The notes: generated from the letters alone by a model not told the origin. A stretch of 64,000 nucleotides of DNA from an uncultured Pseudomonadales bacterium (GCA_943787425.1 CALSMJ010000001.1:1415271-1479270), one strand, 5' to 3'; positions 1 through 9,413 are shown, counted from the stretch's first letter. Numbers and translations: made by a program.

Positions 1-141
1 CCTTGGCTCGCCCAAGCACAGTGTTTCAAGCCTACTGGGATATCTGGCCACCCTCACCTTGCGCTGTGGTCGCCATCGCAACCGGTGACTGCGCTCGGCC
101 GCGATCAGAGCCGCTTTAACATCACGCCCTGGTTTAGCGCG

Positions 142-1029
142 TCACGGGATCAGGGTGCCCGCGGCATTAAAATCAACGCTTGCCTGCTCAACACCGGGAA
201 AAACCTCTTTCAATAAACTCAGCATATTCTGCGTGGACCGACGGTCTGCTGCTTCATGCAGGTGACCCGGCGGACCAATGCGGCTCGGCAGTGCAAAGCC
301 GTGGGGCGTTTTTGCATGATCCACAAAACTCCAATCAACACCGGCCTCATCCATCTCTGCAAAGAAACGGTCTTTATGCGTCTGCAACACCAAGTGATCC
401 TCGGCACCATTCTCGATCAGGACAATGGTGTTGGTATTATAGTCATTTGGAATTGACTTTAAGGGCGGTCGCGCCGCACCAAAGCGCGCAGGACTCGGAT
501 CTTCACCCGTTTGGAGTAGGCCATGAAAAGACACCACCGCGCTCAAATCAAGACCGCCTCGAACGCCTTCCAAAACAGCCATACCCCCAAAACAATACCC
601 GATGGCCGCAGGCGATAACGCATCGTTCACACACGCCTCGGCTTTGCCCGCGTTGATCCACGCGTCTAGCAAAGCCCGAAACAATTCAGGATCATGGTCT
701 AGCCAAACCATTGCCTCAAAACATTTTGTTTGAAATGCCTCGATCCGGCTGGGATCCGTTGGAAACTCCCGCTCATCGCTCGGCACGCGATCGCCGTACA
801 TATCAATGGCCAATCCAACGTAGCCAAGCCGAGCAAGATATTCCGCCACATCCCGATCGAATTGCTTGAGGCCTTGATAGTTGTGAATAACCAAAACCAG
901 TGGTCGCGGCCCCAAAGCCTCGCTGGGTGCAACCAGATGACCCTCGAAGTGATGCCCGCGAAACACAAACCCAATCCTCCGGTGTTGTAAGTCCGGTGCT
1001 GGTGGCCAAAATTCTGATGGATGGGTCAC
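142..1029 (-). CDS. dienelactone hydrolase family protein
   Basis: Alpha/beta hydrolase of the dienelactone hydrolase (carboxymethylenebutenolidase) family, probably cytosolic, hydrolysing an ester or lactone. About 295 residues. The nucleophile elbow GYCFGG at about 144-149 has Cys in place of Ser, as in true DLH proteins; the acid is probably in ENGAEDH and the histidine in TPHGF near the C-terminus. The open frame runs back to 1263, but that extension is Arg-rich and unlike the family. I chose a GTG at 1029 because GGGGAG sits just upstream and the protein then starts one short segment before the conserved core. It lies 343 bp downstream of the molybdenum hydroxylase operon on the same strand; a shared role is not shown. 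Family is secure, substrate unknown. Confidence 0.8.
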   Translation of the reverse strand: MTHPSEFWPPAPDLQHRRIGFVFRGHHFEGHLVAPSEALGPRPLVLVIHNYQGLKQFDRDVAEYLARLGYVGLAIDMYGDRVPSDEREFPTDPSRIEAFQTKCFEAMVWLDHDPELFRALLDAWINAGKAEACVNDALSPAAIGYCFGGMAVLEGVRGGLDLSAVVSFHGLLQTGEDPSPARFGAARPPLKSIPNDYNTNTIVLIENGAEDHLVLQTHKDRFFAEMDEAGVDWSFVDHAKTPHGFALPSRIGPPGHLHEAADRRSTQNMLSLLKEVFPGVEQASVDFNAAGTLIP

Positions 1030-1372
1030 AGTTTTCTCTCCCCTTTTGGCCTTACTGTAGACAGCGCGAACACGCCTGGCAAGCCAACACCAGACTGCTA
1101 ACCGACGGGTCCTGAGCGACGCGTGCCGCGAAGCTAAGCCGCGAACAACAAGGCGCGGTCCCTCATCAATCTGGACGCGCGTTTTAGATTCAAAAAGGAG
1201 CGGGTCATGATCACTAACCGAGCAACGATTGTGTCGATTCATAATCGCGTCGACGCTTGGCAAGCCAGATCGCGATCATCGTTATCGCACAGCAAAATAA
1301 TTATCTGGTGAAAACAAAAGCATTGTGATTCAGGGGTTCTTTAAGCCGCAACTTTGGTCGCGTCGTCCGAGC
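1030..1372. other. intergenic stretch, 343 bp
   Basis: No gene supported. The minus-strand frame of the downstream hydrolase continues open to 1263, but its translation has no family similarity that I recognise. No terminator-like hairpin with a T-run was seen after the MoaD-like gene. Confidence 0.4.
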
Positions 1373-1615
1373 CTAACCGCCTTGAATTCGCGGCAACAAA
1401 AAGACGTCAGCATTCGTTGGGATTGGTTGATCCTGGCGGTCCCGGTAGATCTCGCCATTGACCGCAACCGCGACCCCCTCATCGAGATGCTTTTGCATCT
1501 CGGGATACCGCAGAACGAGCGATTGCAGCAGCTCGCCAATGGTCGCGCCCGTACACTCCACTAAGCGCGCACCATCAGCTGCCTGACTCAAAATACCCGA
1601 TAGCTGAACCTCCAT
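1373..1615 (-). CDS. MoaD/ThiS-like sulfur carrier protein
   Basis: Small beta-grasp protein of 80 residues ending in Ile-Gln-Gly-Gly. The C-terminal Gly-Gly is what MoaD/ThiS proteins need for adenylation and thiocarboxylation. Other family signs are GATIGELLQSL near 23-33, a central VAVNGEIYRD strand and a final FLLPRIQGG. It begins 14 bp after the stop of the molybdenum subunit gene, so it is almost certainly the last gene of that operon. By family it would carry sulfur for molybdopterin synthesis or a related sulfuration. Whether it is the general MoaD or a dedicated partner of the adjacent hydroxylase cannot be told from here; no moaE is adjacent. Confidence 0.75.
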   Translation of the reverse strand: MEVQLSGILSQAADGARLVECTGATIGELLQSLVLRYPEMQKHLDEGVAVAVNGEIYRDRQDQPIPTNADVFLLPRIQGG

Positions 1616-1629
1616 GATGCAGCCTTAAA

Positions 1630-3891
1630 CTAGGCCTGACCATCCTCAATCGCTTTCAAGATCCGAGGCGGCGACATCGGCACATGGGTCATTCGAACCC
1701 CAACGGCATTTGAAACCGCGTTACCAATCGCGGCCAACGGCGGCACAATCGAGGTTTCTCCCACACCCCGAACACCATAAGGATGATTTGGGTTTGGAAT
1801 TTCAAGAATTTGCGTGTCAATAAACGGCAAATCAGAGCACACCGGAATTCGATAATCTAAGAACCCAGCATTTTGCAGCCGACCATCATCGCCATAGATG
1901 TACTCTTCGTTCAATGCCCAACCAATACCTTGCACCGCACCCCCTTGGAATTGACCCTCGACATAATCCGGATGAATCGCCTTACCGGCGTCCTGCACGA
2001 CGGTGTAACGGAGTATTTTCGTCGCCCCAGTTTCAGGATCGACCTCAACGTCACACATGTGACTGGCAAAGGAAACGCCAGCACCGTCGGCAACGACTTC
2101 GTTATGACCCGCAATGGGTCCGCCGGTACGAGGCGACTTCGCCGCAATTTCTTTCAAGGATAAGGGCGGCAAATTATTATTTTGCTTACCCTTAGCGCGC
2201 GCTTCGCCCGCTTCCCAAACCACTTGCTCGACAGGAATATCCCAGGTTGCCGCAGCTCGCTGCCGCAGCACTTCAACCGCATTGCGCGCCGCAAAGATTG
2301 TTGCCATCCCGGAGGAGAAGGTCCCTCTGCTGCCTTCTGTTGTGTCGTTGTGTCCAAGCGAGTTGGTGTCGCCAATGGTGACCCGGACCTGATCGTAATC
2401 AATCCCCAGCTCTTCTGCTGCAATCAAGGCGAGAGATGCTCGAGACCCACCGACGTCAACAGTACCGACGGTTAAGTTGACCGAGCCATCGACACCGATA
2501 TTGAGATCGGTGCAGGTCTGACCGCCAAAGTTAAACCAAAATCCGCAAGCAACCCCGCGCCCCTGATTTTTACCCAGCTTTCGCTTCATATGTGGATGAT
2601 TCTTGACGGCATCCAACGTTGGGCCAATCCCGATAGGACCATAAACCGGACCATAGGAGGCTTTGGTGCCCTTCTTGGCAGCATTCTTAATCCGAAAATC
2701 AACCGCATCCATGCCCAATTCAGCGGCCAACATATCGACCACGCTTTCAACGGCAAAAGCCGCCATCGGCGCAGAGGGCGCCCGATACGCCGCGACCTTT
2801 GGTCTGTTGACCAGGACATCGAAACCAACCGATTTCACATTCTTAAGATCGTAGCAGGCGAAGGAGGTCATCGCGCCAAACATGGCCCACATGCCTGGGA
2901 AAGCACCACTTTGGTAACGCAGTTCGGCGGTCGCCGCGGTAATCTTACCGTTGCGCTTGGCGCCAATCTTGACATCGACCGACGTTGATGACGTCGGCCC
3001 CGTCGCTCGAAACACTTCATCACGAGACATCACCAATTTCACCGGGCGATTGGCTTTTCGCGATAGCTGCAAGGCGACTGGTTCGGTCCAGACGTGCGTC
3101 TTACCGCCAAACCCGCCGCCAATTTCAGAGGAGGTCACCTTCAATTTGGCGACGTCCAACCCCAACAGACTGGCGCAAACATTTCGGAACGTGAAGTGGC
3201 CTTGGGTTGTAACCCACAACTCCCCACTACCATCTGGCCCGAGCGTTGCCAAACAGGCGTGGGGCTCAATATAGCCTTGATGGGTTTGCTCTGTTTTAAA
3301 CGATTTTTCGATAATGACATCGGCTTGTTCAAAACCTGCCTCGACATCCCCGTGTCCAAACTCACTGCGTTGCGCAACATTAGACGCCGCGGTTGGCGCA
3401 GGCGTCACCCCCGCTGTGCGGACCCAATCGTGAATGATCGGCGCGGATGGCTTCATCGCTTCATCCACGTCCGTGACATGCGGCAATAGCTTGTAGGTCA
3501 CTTTGATCAGTTTTAACGCTTTATCCGCGGTATCGGCATCGATCGCAGCGACGGCTGCGACCGCATGACCATCATAAAGGGCACGGCCTCGTGCCATACA
3601 ATTTTCCAAGATATCCATCAGTCCGCGATTACCACCGGTTAGATCCGGGAAGTCCTTGCTCGTCAGTACGGCCTTAACGCCCGGGAGTTTCTCGGCTTTG
3701 CTGGTGTCAATTTTCGTAATGAGTGCGTGGGCATGCGGTGACCGTAACACCCGGCCAACCAATTGACCGGCGGCATTGGCGTCGGCACCGTACTTTGCGC
3801 GCCCAGTGACCTTATCAACCCCATCAGGCCGGTTAACGCGCGTGCCAACTTTGGTGAACCCTTGATTTGTAAAATCTGTTTCGTAAGGCAT
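1630..3891 (-). CDS. xanthine dehydrogenase family molybdopterin-binding subunit
   Basis: Large, Mo-cofactor-binding subunit (about 753 residues) of a three-subunit molybdenum hydroxylase that would hydroxylate an unsaturated carbon of a heterocycle, aldehyde or CoA-ester-like substrate. Visible features are the GGGFGGK loop near 258-264, a MoCo-contact region, and RGVGE with the catalytic Glu near 712. The active-site loop reads AYRAPSAP (about 368-375); this is neither the AYRCSFR of form I CO dehydrogenase nor the AYRGAGR of form II, so CO oxidation is unlikely. The start was placed at ATG 3891 because AAGGAAC precedes it; an ATG at 3909 overlaps that ribosome site. No Tat signal is seen. 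Upstream are the 2Fe-2S and FAD subunits, downstream the MoaD-like gene. Confidence 0.88.
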   Translation of the reverse strand: MPYETDFTNQGFTKVGTRVNRPDGVDKVTGRAKYGADANAAGQLVGRVLRSPHAHALITKIDTSKAEKLPGVKAVLTSKDFPDLTGGNRGLMDILENCMARGRALYDGHAVAAVAAIDADTADKALKLIKVTYKLLPHVTDVDEAMKPSAPIIHDWVRTAGVTPAPTAASNVAQRSEFGHGDVEAGFEQADVIIEKSFKTEQTHQGYIEPHACLATLGPDGSGELWVTTQGHFTFRNVCASLLGLDVAKLKVTSSEIGGGFGGKTHVWTEPVALQLSRKANRPVKLVMSRDEVFRATGPTSSTSVDVKIGAKRNGKITAATAELRYQSGAFPGMWAMFGAMTSFACYDLKNVKSVGFDVLVNRPKVAAYRAPSAPMAAFAVESVVDMLAAELGMDAVDFRIKNAAKKGTKASYGPVYGPIGIGPTLDAVKNHPHMKRKLGKNQGRGVACGFWFNFGGQTCTDLNIGVDGSVNLTVGTVDVGGSRASLALIAAEELGIDYDQVRVTIGDTNSLGHNDTTEGSRGTFSSGMATIFAARNAVEVLRQRAAATWDIPVEQVVWEAGEARAKGKQNNNLPPLSLKEIAAKSPRTGGPIAGHNEVVADGAGVSFASHMCDVEVDPETGATKILRYTVVQDAGKAIHPDYVEGQFQGGAVQGIGWALNEEYIYGDDGRLQNAGFLDYRIPVCSDLPFIDTQILEIPNPNHPYGVRGVGETSIVPPLAAIGNAVSNAVGVRMTHVPMSPPRILKAIEDGQA

Positions 3892-4050
3892 ATTGTTCCT
3901 TCCTTCCATTGCTTCTAGCGTTTTTGGCGATTTTTGGTTTTACCCGATCCGATCTCGCTCGATCGTAACCAATCCTTGCCTTAATTTTTTCTGAAGACCC
4001 GACAACTCAAAAATAGTGTTATCGGACCTGCTTGATCCTTTTTCTAAAGG

Positions 4051-4542
4051 TTATCGTGCCGACTTTTTACCGCGACGCATCATTTTCGCGGCCGACTGAA
4101 CTGCCCGAACAATCTTGTCATACCCAGTACAACGACAGAGATTACCGGCTAGGGCATAACGGATCTCTTCTTCGCTCGGGTTGGGATTTCGCTCAAGCAG
4201 GGATTTTGCGGCCACCAGAAATCCTGGTGTGCAGATACCGCATTGCAATGCCGCTTTTTCGATAAACGCCTCCTGCAACGGATGCAGCTGACCGCCTTCG
4301 CTTAAGCCTTCTACTGTGCCAATTTCGCGGCCTTCGGCTTCCGCACCCAATACCAAGCAAGCACACACTAAGCGACCATCGAGGGTAATCGAGCAAGCAC
4401 CACAGTCGCCCGTGCCACAACCCTCTTTAACGCCCGTTAAGTTAAGCCGATTCCGCAAGACGTCTAACAAGGACTCGTCTGCTGGACAAACATATTGAAC
4501 GGCATCGCCATTCACTTTTGCTGAAACTGTTACGCCGTTCAT
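4051..4542 (-). CDS. (2Fe-2S)-binding subunit of molybdenum hydroxylase
   Basis: Small iron-sulfur subunit (163 residues) passing electrons from the Mo site to FAD. The N-terminal plant-ferredoxin-type cluster is given by CxxxxCxxC (EGCGTGDCGAC, about 41-50) plus a later Cys in LVCACLVLG, and the C-terminal all-helical cluster domain by QCGICTPG and LCRCTGY. Length is normal for the CoxS/XdhC-type subunit. Its ATG overlaps the stop of the FAD-subunit gene by 4 bp (ATGA), indicating translational coupling. A 159-bp gap then separates it from the large subunit, longer than usual inside such operons. Confidence 0.92.
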   Translation of the reverse strand: MNGVTVSAKVNGDAVQYVCPADESLLDVLRNRLNLTGVKEGCGTGDCGACSITLDGRLVCACLVLGAEAEGREIGTVEGLSEGGQLHPLQEAFIEKAALQCGICTPGFLVAAKSLLERNPNPSEEEIRYALAGNLCRCTGYDKIVRAVQSAAKMMRRGKKSAR

Positions 4543-5399
4543 TTTGATCCTCCTGCTCGTTCATAGGCTGAGAGCGCAGCGCGTCTTGCCATCACACCGG
4601 CAACTTTCGTTCGGTACTCTATGGTGCCACGCTTATCATCGATTGGATTGCATGCGGCCCGACACGCAGCAACCATCTTATCGAGCGCTGCGTCATCTAA
4701 TTTCGTTCCGATCAATGCCTTTGCTGCCGCCGGCACAATCACCGCCGTTGGCGCAACAGCCCCTAAAACCACCTTCGCCGACTGAACAACACCCCGTGAC
4801 AAGGTCAAATTGACCGCCGCACTCACGACCGCAATATCCATTTCCGTTCTCGGCGTGAAACGCAAGTAAGCATCGGCGGATTTGCCAGTTCGCGCTGGCA
4901 GCACTACCGCTTCGATGAACTCATCTCGCGCGAGACTTGTCCGACCCGGCCCTAACACCACTTTTTCCACTGCGACCCGACGTTTGCCTTTTGGCCCGAC
5001 GATCAACGCTTTCGCACCCGCTGCAATTAAGGCCGGCACACTATCTGCGGCCGGTGACGCATTACAGAGATTACCAACGACGGTGCATCGCCCTTGGATC
5101 TGATCAGAACCAATTAAATTCGCCGCCTCGACAACGCCGGGCCATAGACTGCGCAATTTATCTGACTCACCCAATCGAACGGCTGGAACCGCCGCGCCGA
5201 TCTGCACACCAGCCGCTGCGACTTTTAGCGTTCGCAGGCTCTCGATGCGTTTAATATCAACGATTAAATCGGGCTCGATCGCGCCCATCTTCATCCGGAC
5301 TAAAAGGTCCGTGCCGCCGGCGAGTACGTGCGCGACCCCAGACTCTGATCCGAGCAGTGTTGCTGCGGCTTTTGTAGTTGTTGGCGATTCAAATCTCAT
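4539..5399 (-). CDS. FAD-binding subunit of molybdenum hydroxylase
   Basis: Medium, FAD-binding subunit (286 residues) of the molybdenum hydroxylase. FAD-contact motifs are AGGTDLLVRMKMG near 26-38 and TVVGNLCNASPAADS near 106-120, both typical of CoxM-like proteins, followed by the CO-dehydrogenase flavoprotein C-terminal domain. It is the first gene of the operon and overlaps the next by 4 bp. The 400-bp region upstream contains a 15-bp palindrome and a 17-bp tandem duplication that could bear on control. Confidence 0.9.
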   Translation of the reverse strand: MRFESPTTTKAAATLLGSESGVAHVLAGGTDLLVRMKMGAIEPDLIVDIKRIESLRTLKVAAAGVQIGAAVPAVRLGESDKLRSLWPGVVEAANLIGSDQIQGRCTVVGNLCNASPAADSVPALIAAGAKALIVGPKGKRRVAVEKVVLGPGRTSLARDEFIEAVVLPARTGKSADAYLRFTPRTEMDIAVVSAAVNLTLSRGVVQSAKVVLGAVAPTAVIVPAAAKALIGTKLDDAALDKMVAACRAACNPIDDKRGTIEYRTKVAGVMARRAALSAYERAGGSK

Positions 5400-5416
5400 A
5401 GTTTTCCTCGTTCATT

Positions 5417-5450
5417 ATTAGTCGGTCTACGCCATTAGTCGGTCTACGCC
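5417..5450. repeat. 17-bp perfect tandem duplication
   Basis: ATTAGTCGGTCTACGCC occurs twice back to back (5417-5433 and 5434-5450), 18 bp upstream of the FAD-subunit start. The placement in the probable 5' leader of the operon is notable; it may simply be a slippage duplication. Confidence 0.9.
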
Positions 5451-5528
5451 GACCGATTACCCTGCCCTTTTTTAACGTTGGCCATCACGGGTGAATAGCC
5501 CAATGCTTACTCAGGACTCTGACATTAC

Positions 5529-5543
5529 TGATTCAATGAATCA
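5529..5543. promoter_or_regulatory. 15-bp palindrome, possible operator
   Basis: TGATTCA-A-TGAATCA is a perfect inverted repeat with a 1-nt centre, lying about 130 bp upstream of the molybdenum hydroxylase operon and 257 bp upstream of the esterase. A dimeric regulator site is possible. No regulator gene is adjacent. Confidence 0.3.
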
Positions 5544-5799
5544 ATCACATGGCAATAGCACTGCCTGTATCTAAACTTAGACATGCCCGCAAATCAATCA
5601 TTGCTGTTATTAATTTAAAGTCAGCATAACCCGCCCGGTCCGACCGAGGCATCCGCTGTAATCTGGGCCCGAGCAGGCTTCAGGCGCAGGCTAACGCTTT
5701 TGACCCGCGCCGCGGCGAGTGGGATGATCTACTGGCAGCCGGCAGCGGGATAAACTAAATCGTCTCCGCCGACCGGCTTAATCAGAATAAGGAAGCCCC

Positions 5800-7269
5800 A
5801 TGCACGGCAAGCGCGAAACACAACCGGTAGTAGAACTCAAAGACGGCGCTTTGATGGGTCGGATCAAAGATGCGGTTTATCTGTTTTGCGGTATTCCCTA
5901 TGCGGCGCCACCCATTGGGCCGGCGCGCTTTAAAGCTGCGCAACCCGTGCAGCCCTGGGAAGGCATCCGGGATGCAACAAAATTTGGTCCGGCAGCACCG
6001 CAGATTCCGTCCGGTGGTATGACCGACCGGGTGCCTGTGCGTTGGGATGAAGACTGCCTGACGCTCAACGTTGCAACGCCGAGCATCACCGCCGATAAGA
6101 AGGCGGTCTTGGTCTGGATTCATGGCGGCGCTTATCGGTCAGGACAAGGCGCAATTCCCTGGTATAACGGCGCGAGTTTCGCAACGCTTGGCAATATTGT
6201 CGTTGTCACCATTAACTATCGCTTGGGTGCGCTGGGTTTTACGGACCTGTCGAGCTTTGCTGAAGGCTATGAGACATCGGGCGTGAATGGCTTGCTCGAC
6301 CAAATCAAGGCACTAGAATGGGTGCAGCATAATATTAGCGCGTTTGGCGGTGACCCAGAACGCGTCACGATCGCTGGCGAATCGGCGGGCGCTTTTTCTG
6401 TCACCACGCTGTTAGGCGCCCCTCGGGCAAAGGGCTTATTCCATCGCGCGATTCCTCAGAGCGGCGCGGCCCATCACACCTTGACCCAGACTCAGGGACT
6501 ACGCGTTGCTGAACTCCTGATGCAAGAGACGCAATCAGCGGATGTGCAAGCCCTGATCGACTGCCCCGTTGAGACCCTCTTAAACGCGCAAAACACCGCC
6601 TCGGCCCGCTACCACACAGAGGGTCACTCTCCAGGGGTACAAGCTTTTTATCCGGTTTGCGGCAATGAGATCATTCCAACGACACTACTCGAGGCGATCG
6701 AAACCGGCGTGGGGCGTGATATTCCGGTCTTAATTGGGACCAATCAGGATGAGTCCAGCCTCTTTATGCTGGGATCGCCAGAGGACAGCACGGCCGAAAC
6801 CCAGAGCAAGGCTTATGGCAGCAGCGACTTGCACAAACACTATGCACGCCTCTTCCCGAGCTTTAGTCCGAGAGACCTTGCCGTTCGGATGGCAACCGAC
6901 TTTTCATTCAAACTGCCCGCCGTCAGGCTGGCTGAACTGCGCGCAGAAACGGGCTCTGAAACCTACGTCTATCAATTTAACTGGCGCTCGAGAATTCCAG
7001 GGCTCGGCGCAACCCACGCCCTGGAGATTCCATTTGTCTTTAATATGCTGCAGGCTCCCGGCGTCACGGCGTTTATTGGGCCAGGGGCGCTACCCCAACC
7101 GCTTGCCAGTCATATGCATGACATCTGGATCCGCTTCATCAATGGCCAAGCGCCGGAGTGGCCGAGCTATCAACGCGCTGATCGCGCCGTCATGCACTTT
7201 GATGAAACCTCGCACTTGAAACACAACGATTATGAAGCGGTGATTGATCTTTGGGCAGGCCTACGCTGA
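5800..7269 (+). CDS. type-B carboxylesterase / lipase family protein
   Basis: Carboxylesterase (489 residues) of the cholinesterase-like family, hydrolysing carboxylic esters. The nucleophile elbow is GESAGAF near 195-201, preceded by the family signature EDCLTLNV near 85-92 and the oxyanion HGGAY near 108-112. Acid and histidine are expected around DESS and THALEIPF. No signal peptide is visible, so it is probably cytoplasmic. The ATG is preceded by AAGGAAG at good spacing. Monocistronic, divergent from the molybdenum hydroxylase operon. The natural substrate cannot be read from the sequence. Confidence 0.9.
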   Translation: MHGKRETQPVVELKDGALMGRIKDAVYLFCGIPYAAPPIGPARFKAAQPVQPWEGIRDATKFGPAAPQIPSGGMTDRVPVRWDEDCLTLNVATPSITADKKAVLVWIHGGAYRSGQGAIPWYNGASFATLGNIVVVTINYRLGALGFTDLSSFAEGYETSGVNGLLDQIKALEWVQHNISAFGGDPERVTIAGESAGAFSVTTLLGAPRAKGLFHRAIPQSGAAHHTLTQTQGLRVAELLMQETQSADVQALIDCPVETLLNAQNTASARYHTEGHSPGVQAFYPVCGNEIIPTTLLEAIETGVGRDIPVLIGTNQDESSLFMLGSPEDSTAETQSKAYGSSDLHKHYARLFPSFSPRDLAVRMATDFSFKLPAVRLAELRAETGSETYVYQFNWRSRIPGLGATHALEIPFVFNMLQAPGVTAFIGPGALPQPLASHMHDIWIRFINGQAPEWPSYQRADRAVMHFDETSHLKHNDYEAVIDLWAGLR

Positions 7270-7289
7270 GCCATCCGTGGGGCAAGCGT

Positions 7290-7754
7290 TTAGCCTTCGA
7301 CTTGGGCAACCGCTTTTGCAAGCTCGAACCGTAAAACCACGTGCCGGGTTGCGGCGACGGCTAAATCTGCCGCGTTCGGCTCTAACTTTACATTCAACCG
7401 AACGCCGGCGAATAAGGCATCGATTGGATTGTGTGCGATGAGCATCCGCATCTGCGTCTCAATGGTTGCAGCCTCGTTAGCCACCAACTGGACCGGCGCC
7501 ACCTGCCGCTGTCCTCGATAAATCAGCGTGGCCGACGAGCAGTCTTGCAAGTTGCGCCACCAAAGATTTTCGCCCAGGGTCAAACAAATAAGATCACCGG
7601 ATTGCTTGGCATAGCTGACGGGAATTCGATAGATCCGTCCCGAACGACGGCCCGTTATCTCCAGTAACAGCAGTTGAAAACTGATTAATCGGTGCAGCCG
7701 GGATTGCAGCAACCATGCGACGAATGGGTTAATCATCCTGAAAAAAAATTTCAC
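7290..7754 (-). CDS. nitroreductase/quinone reductase (DDN-type deazaflavin oxidoreductase) family protein
   Basis: Small split-barrel protein (about 154 residues) related to the deazaflavin (F420)-dependent nitroreductase family PF04075. The tell-tale core is LLEITGRRSGRIYRIPVSY, followed by a buried strand ending LWWRNLQD and RHVVLRFEL near the C-terminus. I placed the start at GTG 7754, preceded by AGAGG; the open frame extends to 7868, but the added residues are basic and unlike the family. It converges on the carboxylesterase with a 20-bp gap. Members act on F420 or flavin cofactors; whether this host makes F420 is not known. Confidence 0.72.
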   Translation of the reverse strand: MKFFFRMINPFVAWLLQSRLHRLISFQLLLLEITGRRSGRIYRIPVSYAKQSGDLICLTLGENLWWRNLQDCSSATLIYRGQRQVAPVQLVANEAATIETQMRMLIAHNPIDALFAGVRLNVKLEPNAADLAVAATRHVVLRFELAKAVAQVEG

Positions 7755-8000
7755 AGCGCACCCTCTTTTACCGGTTTGTGGCCTTCGATGTCGCGCGCCT
7801 TGATGACGCCCTGCTTTTCTTACAGCGATATACGGCGCAATCGCCTTGTGAGATGCCCTCGTCATCATTAAAAACCGCGCCCGATTTTCGCGCCCGGCAC
7901 ACCAACCTCAAAATGACAAACCAGGCCAAGCGTTTTGCTACGCCTGGCGCCTCTGTGAAACCACCCAAGGCCGCGATTCCCGCCACCGAGTAGAGCTGCT

Positions 8001-9413
8001 ATGGTTCGTCAAACTGCGACCAGCGAGTTTAGTTTGCATTTCCTAAGTGCCAAGCCGCCAAACTATACGATGCTTCCCCGAGGCGTCATCCTAGCTTATG
8101 CCGTCCCGAGAATTGCCTTTGGTATTATGGGGACCTTATTCGTTGTGTACTTCATGAAGTTCGCGACCGACGTTTTGCTGATCGCGCCTGCGGTCATTGG
8201 CACAATCCTCGCCATCGGGCGTTTATGGGATGGGATTACCGATCCGATCATTGGGTTTTTATCAGACCGGACCCGCTCGCGCATCGGTCGGCGACGGCTC
8301 TGGTTATTTTGCGCGGCGGTGCCCATGGCCTTGTCGCTCGTTGGTATCTGGTCACCGCCTGAATTTCTCAGCGGGATCACGTTGATCATTTGGATGACAA
8401 TCTGTTTGTTGCTGTATGAAACAGCGCAAACGGCCTTTTTCGTGCCCCACGGCGCCCTCTCCATTGAGCTGTCCCAGGATTATCACGAGCGCACCCGGTT
8501 ATATGGCCTAAGCCATATGATCGGTATCTTCGGCGTGGCGGCGGGACTATTGTCATTGCACTTTATGCAACAGGCGGAAGACAAACGGCTCTTTGCCTTT
8601 CAACTGTCCCTGTTTGCTGCAGCGACCATTGCGCTACTGGTGATTTGGACCACCTATCTGCTGCCGGAGCGCGCGGATCACCAGGGCCGAGCCTTTAAAA
8701 ACCCCTTTCAAACCTTTTTGGACATCTTGAGAAACCCGCACGCCAGACTGTTACTCATCGTCTACGGGATCGAAACCTTTGGCGGCGCAACGCTCGGCAT
8801 CCTCGCTGCCTATGCCGCCGAATACGTTGTTAAAATGGACTCCCTGGTCATCATTTTGGTTGTTTATCAAATTCCGCAATTCCTATTCGCCCCGCTTTGG
8901 ATTCGTTTTTCAAAGGTGACCGGCAAACGCAACCTTTGGATTATCGGCACGCTCATCTCAGCGGTGTCCTATGGCGGCCTATTCTTTGCTGGCGCGGGGA
9001 ACGATCTATATGTTTACACCTGCTGCTTTTTTGCTGGGGTTGGCGCCGGCGCCGGGGCGGTACTGCCGCCCTCGATTCAGGCCGACATTGTCGACTACGA
9101 TGAATTCCTTACCGGGGAGCGCAAAGAGGGTGCTTACCTCGCGGTTTGGAATTTGGTTCGTAAAATCGCCAGTTCAATCACCGCTTTTGTCATCGGTCTT
9201 GCGCTGCAATTCTCAGGGTTTGAGCCCAATGTCGAGCAATCCGAGGCGACGCAAGACACCATCCGCTGGCTTTTGGCGCTCATGCCCTGCGCCTGTTATA
9301 TTGTTGGCGCGCTGCTGCTCATGCGATTTTCGTTTAACGAACCCGAGCACCGAGCGGTCCGCGCGGCATTAGATGCGCGACCAATCCAATCAGCCCTTAA
9401 CGAAAAGTCCTGA
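8001..9413 (+). CDS. MFS transporter of the glycoside-pentoside-hexuronide (GPH) type
   Basis: Inner-membrane secondary transporter of 470 residues with about twelve hydrophobic segments. The motif after helix 2, GRLWDGITDPIIGFLSDRT followed by RSRIGRRR (about 74-100), is the signature of GPH/MFS_2 sodium- or proton-coupled sugar symporters. A second hallmark is the acidic loop QADIVDYDEFLTGERKEGAY near 355-375. Substrate unknown; relatives in proteobacteria often sit with hydrolases or steroid/lipid catabolism. No operon partner on its strand. A hairpin at 9409-9437 overlaps its stop. Confidence 0.85.
   Translation: MVRQTATSEFSLHFLSAKPPNYTMLPRGVILAYAVPRIAFGIMGTLFVVYFMKFATDVLLIAPAVIGTILAIGRLWDGITDPIIGFLSDRTRSRIGRRRLWLFCAAVPMALSLVGIWSPPEFLSGITLIIWMTICLLLYETAQTAFFVPHGALSIELSQDYHERTRLYGLSHMIGIFGVAAGLLSLHFMQQAEDKRLFAFQLSLFAAATIALLVIWTTYLLPERADHQGRAFKNPFQTFLDILRNPHARLLLIVYGIETFGGATLGILAAYAAEYVVKMDSLVIILVVYQIPQFLFAPLWIRFSKVTGKRNLWIIGTLISAVSYGGLFFAGAGNDLYVYTCCFFAGVGAGAGAVLPPSIQADIVDYDEFLTGERKEGAYLAVWNLVRKIASSITAFVIGLALQFSGFEPNVEQSEATQDTIRWLLALMPCACYIVGALLLMRFSFNEPEHRAVRAALDARPIQSALNEKS

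Larger units (their letters stand above)
5400..5799. other. divergent intergenic region, 400 bp
   Basis: Separates the molybdenum hydroxylase operon (minus) from the carboxylesterase (plus), so promoters for both should lie here. It holds a tandem duplication (5417-5450) and a palindrome (5529-5543). No gene was seen. Confidence 0.5.

Noticed and set aside
180-656. Plus-strand frame of 158 codons over the dienelactone hydrolase gene
   Set aside because: No family signal and it is antisense to a well-supported gene.
1630-3891. CO dehydrogenase (CoxL) assignment
   Set aside because: The active-site loop is neither the form I nor the form II motif.
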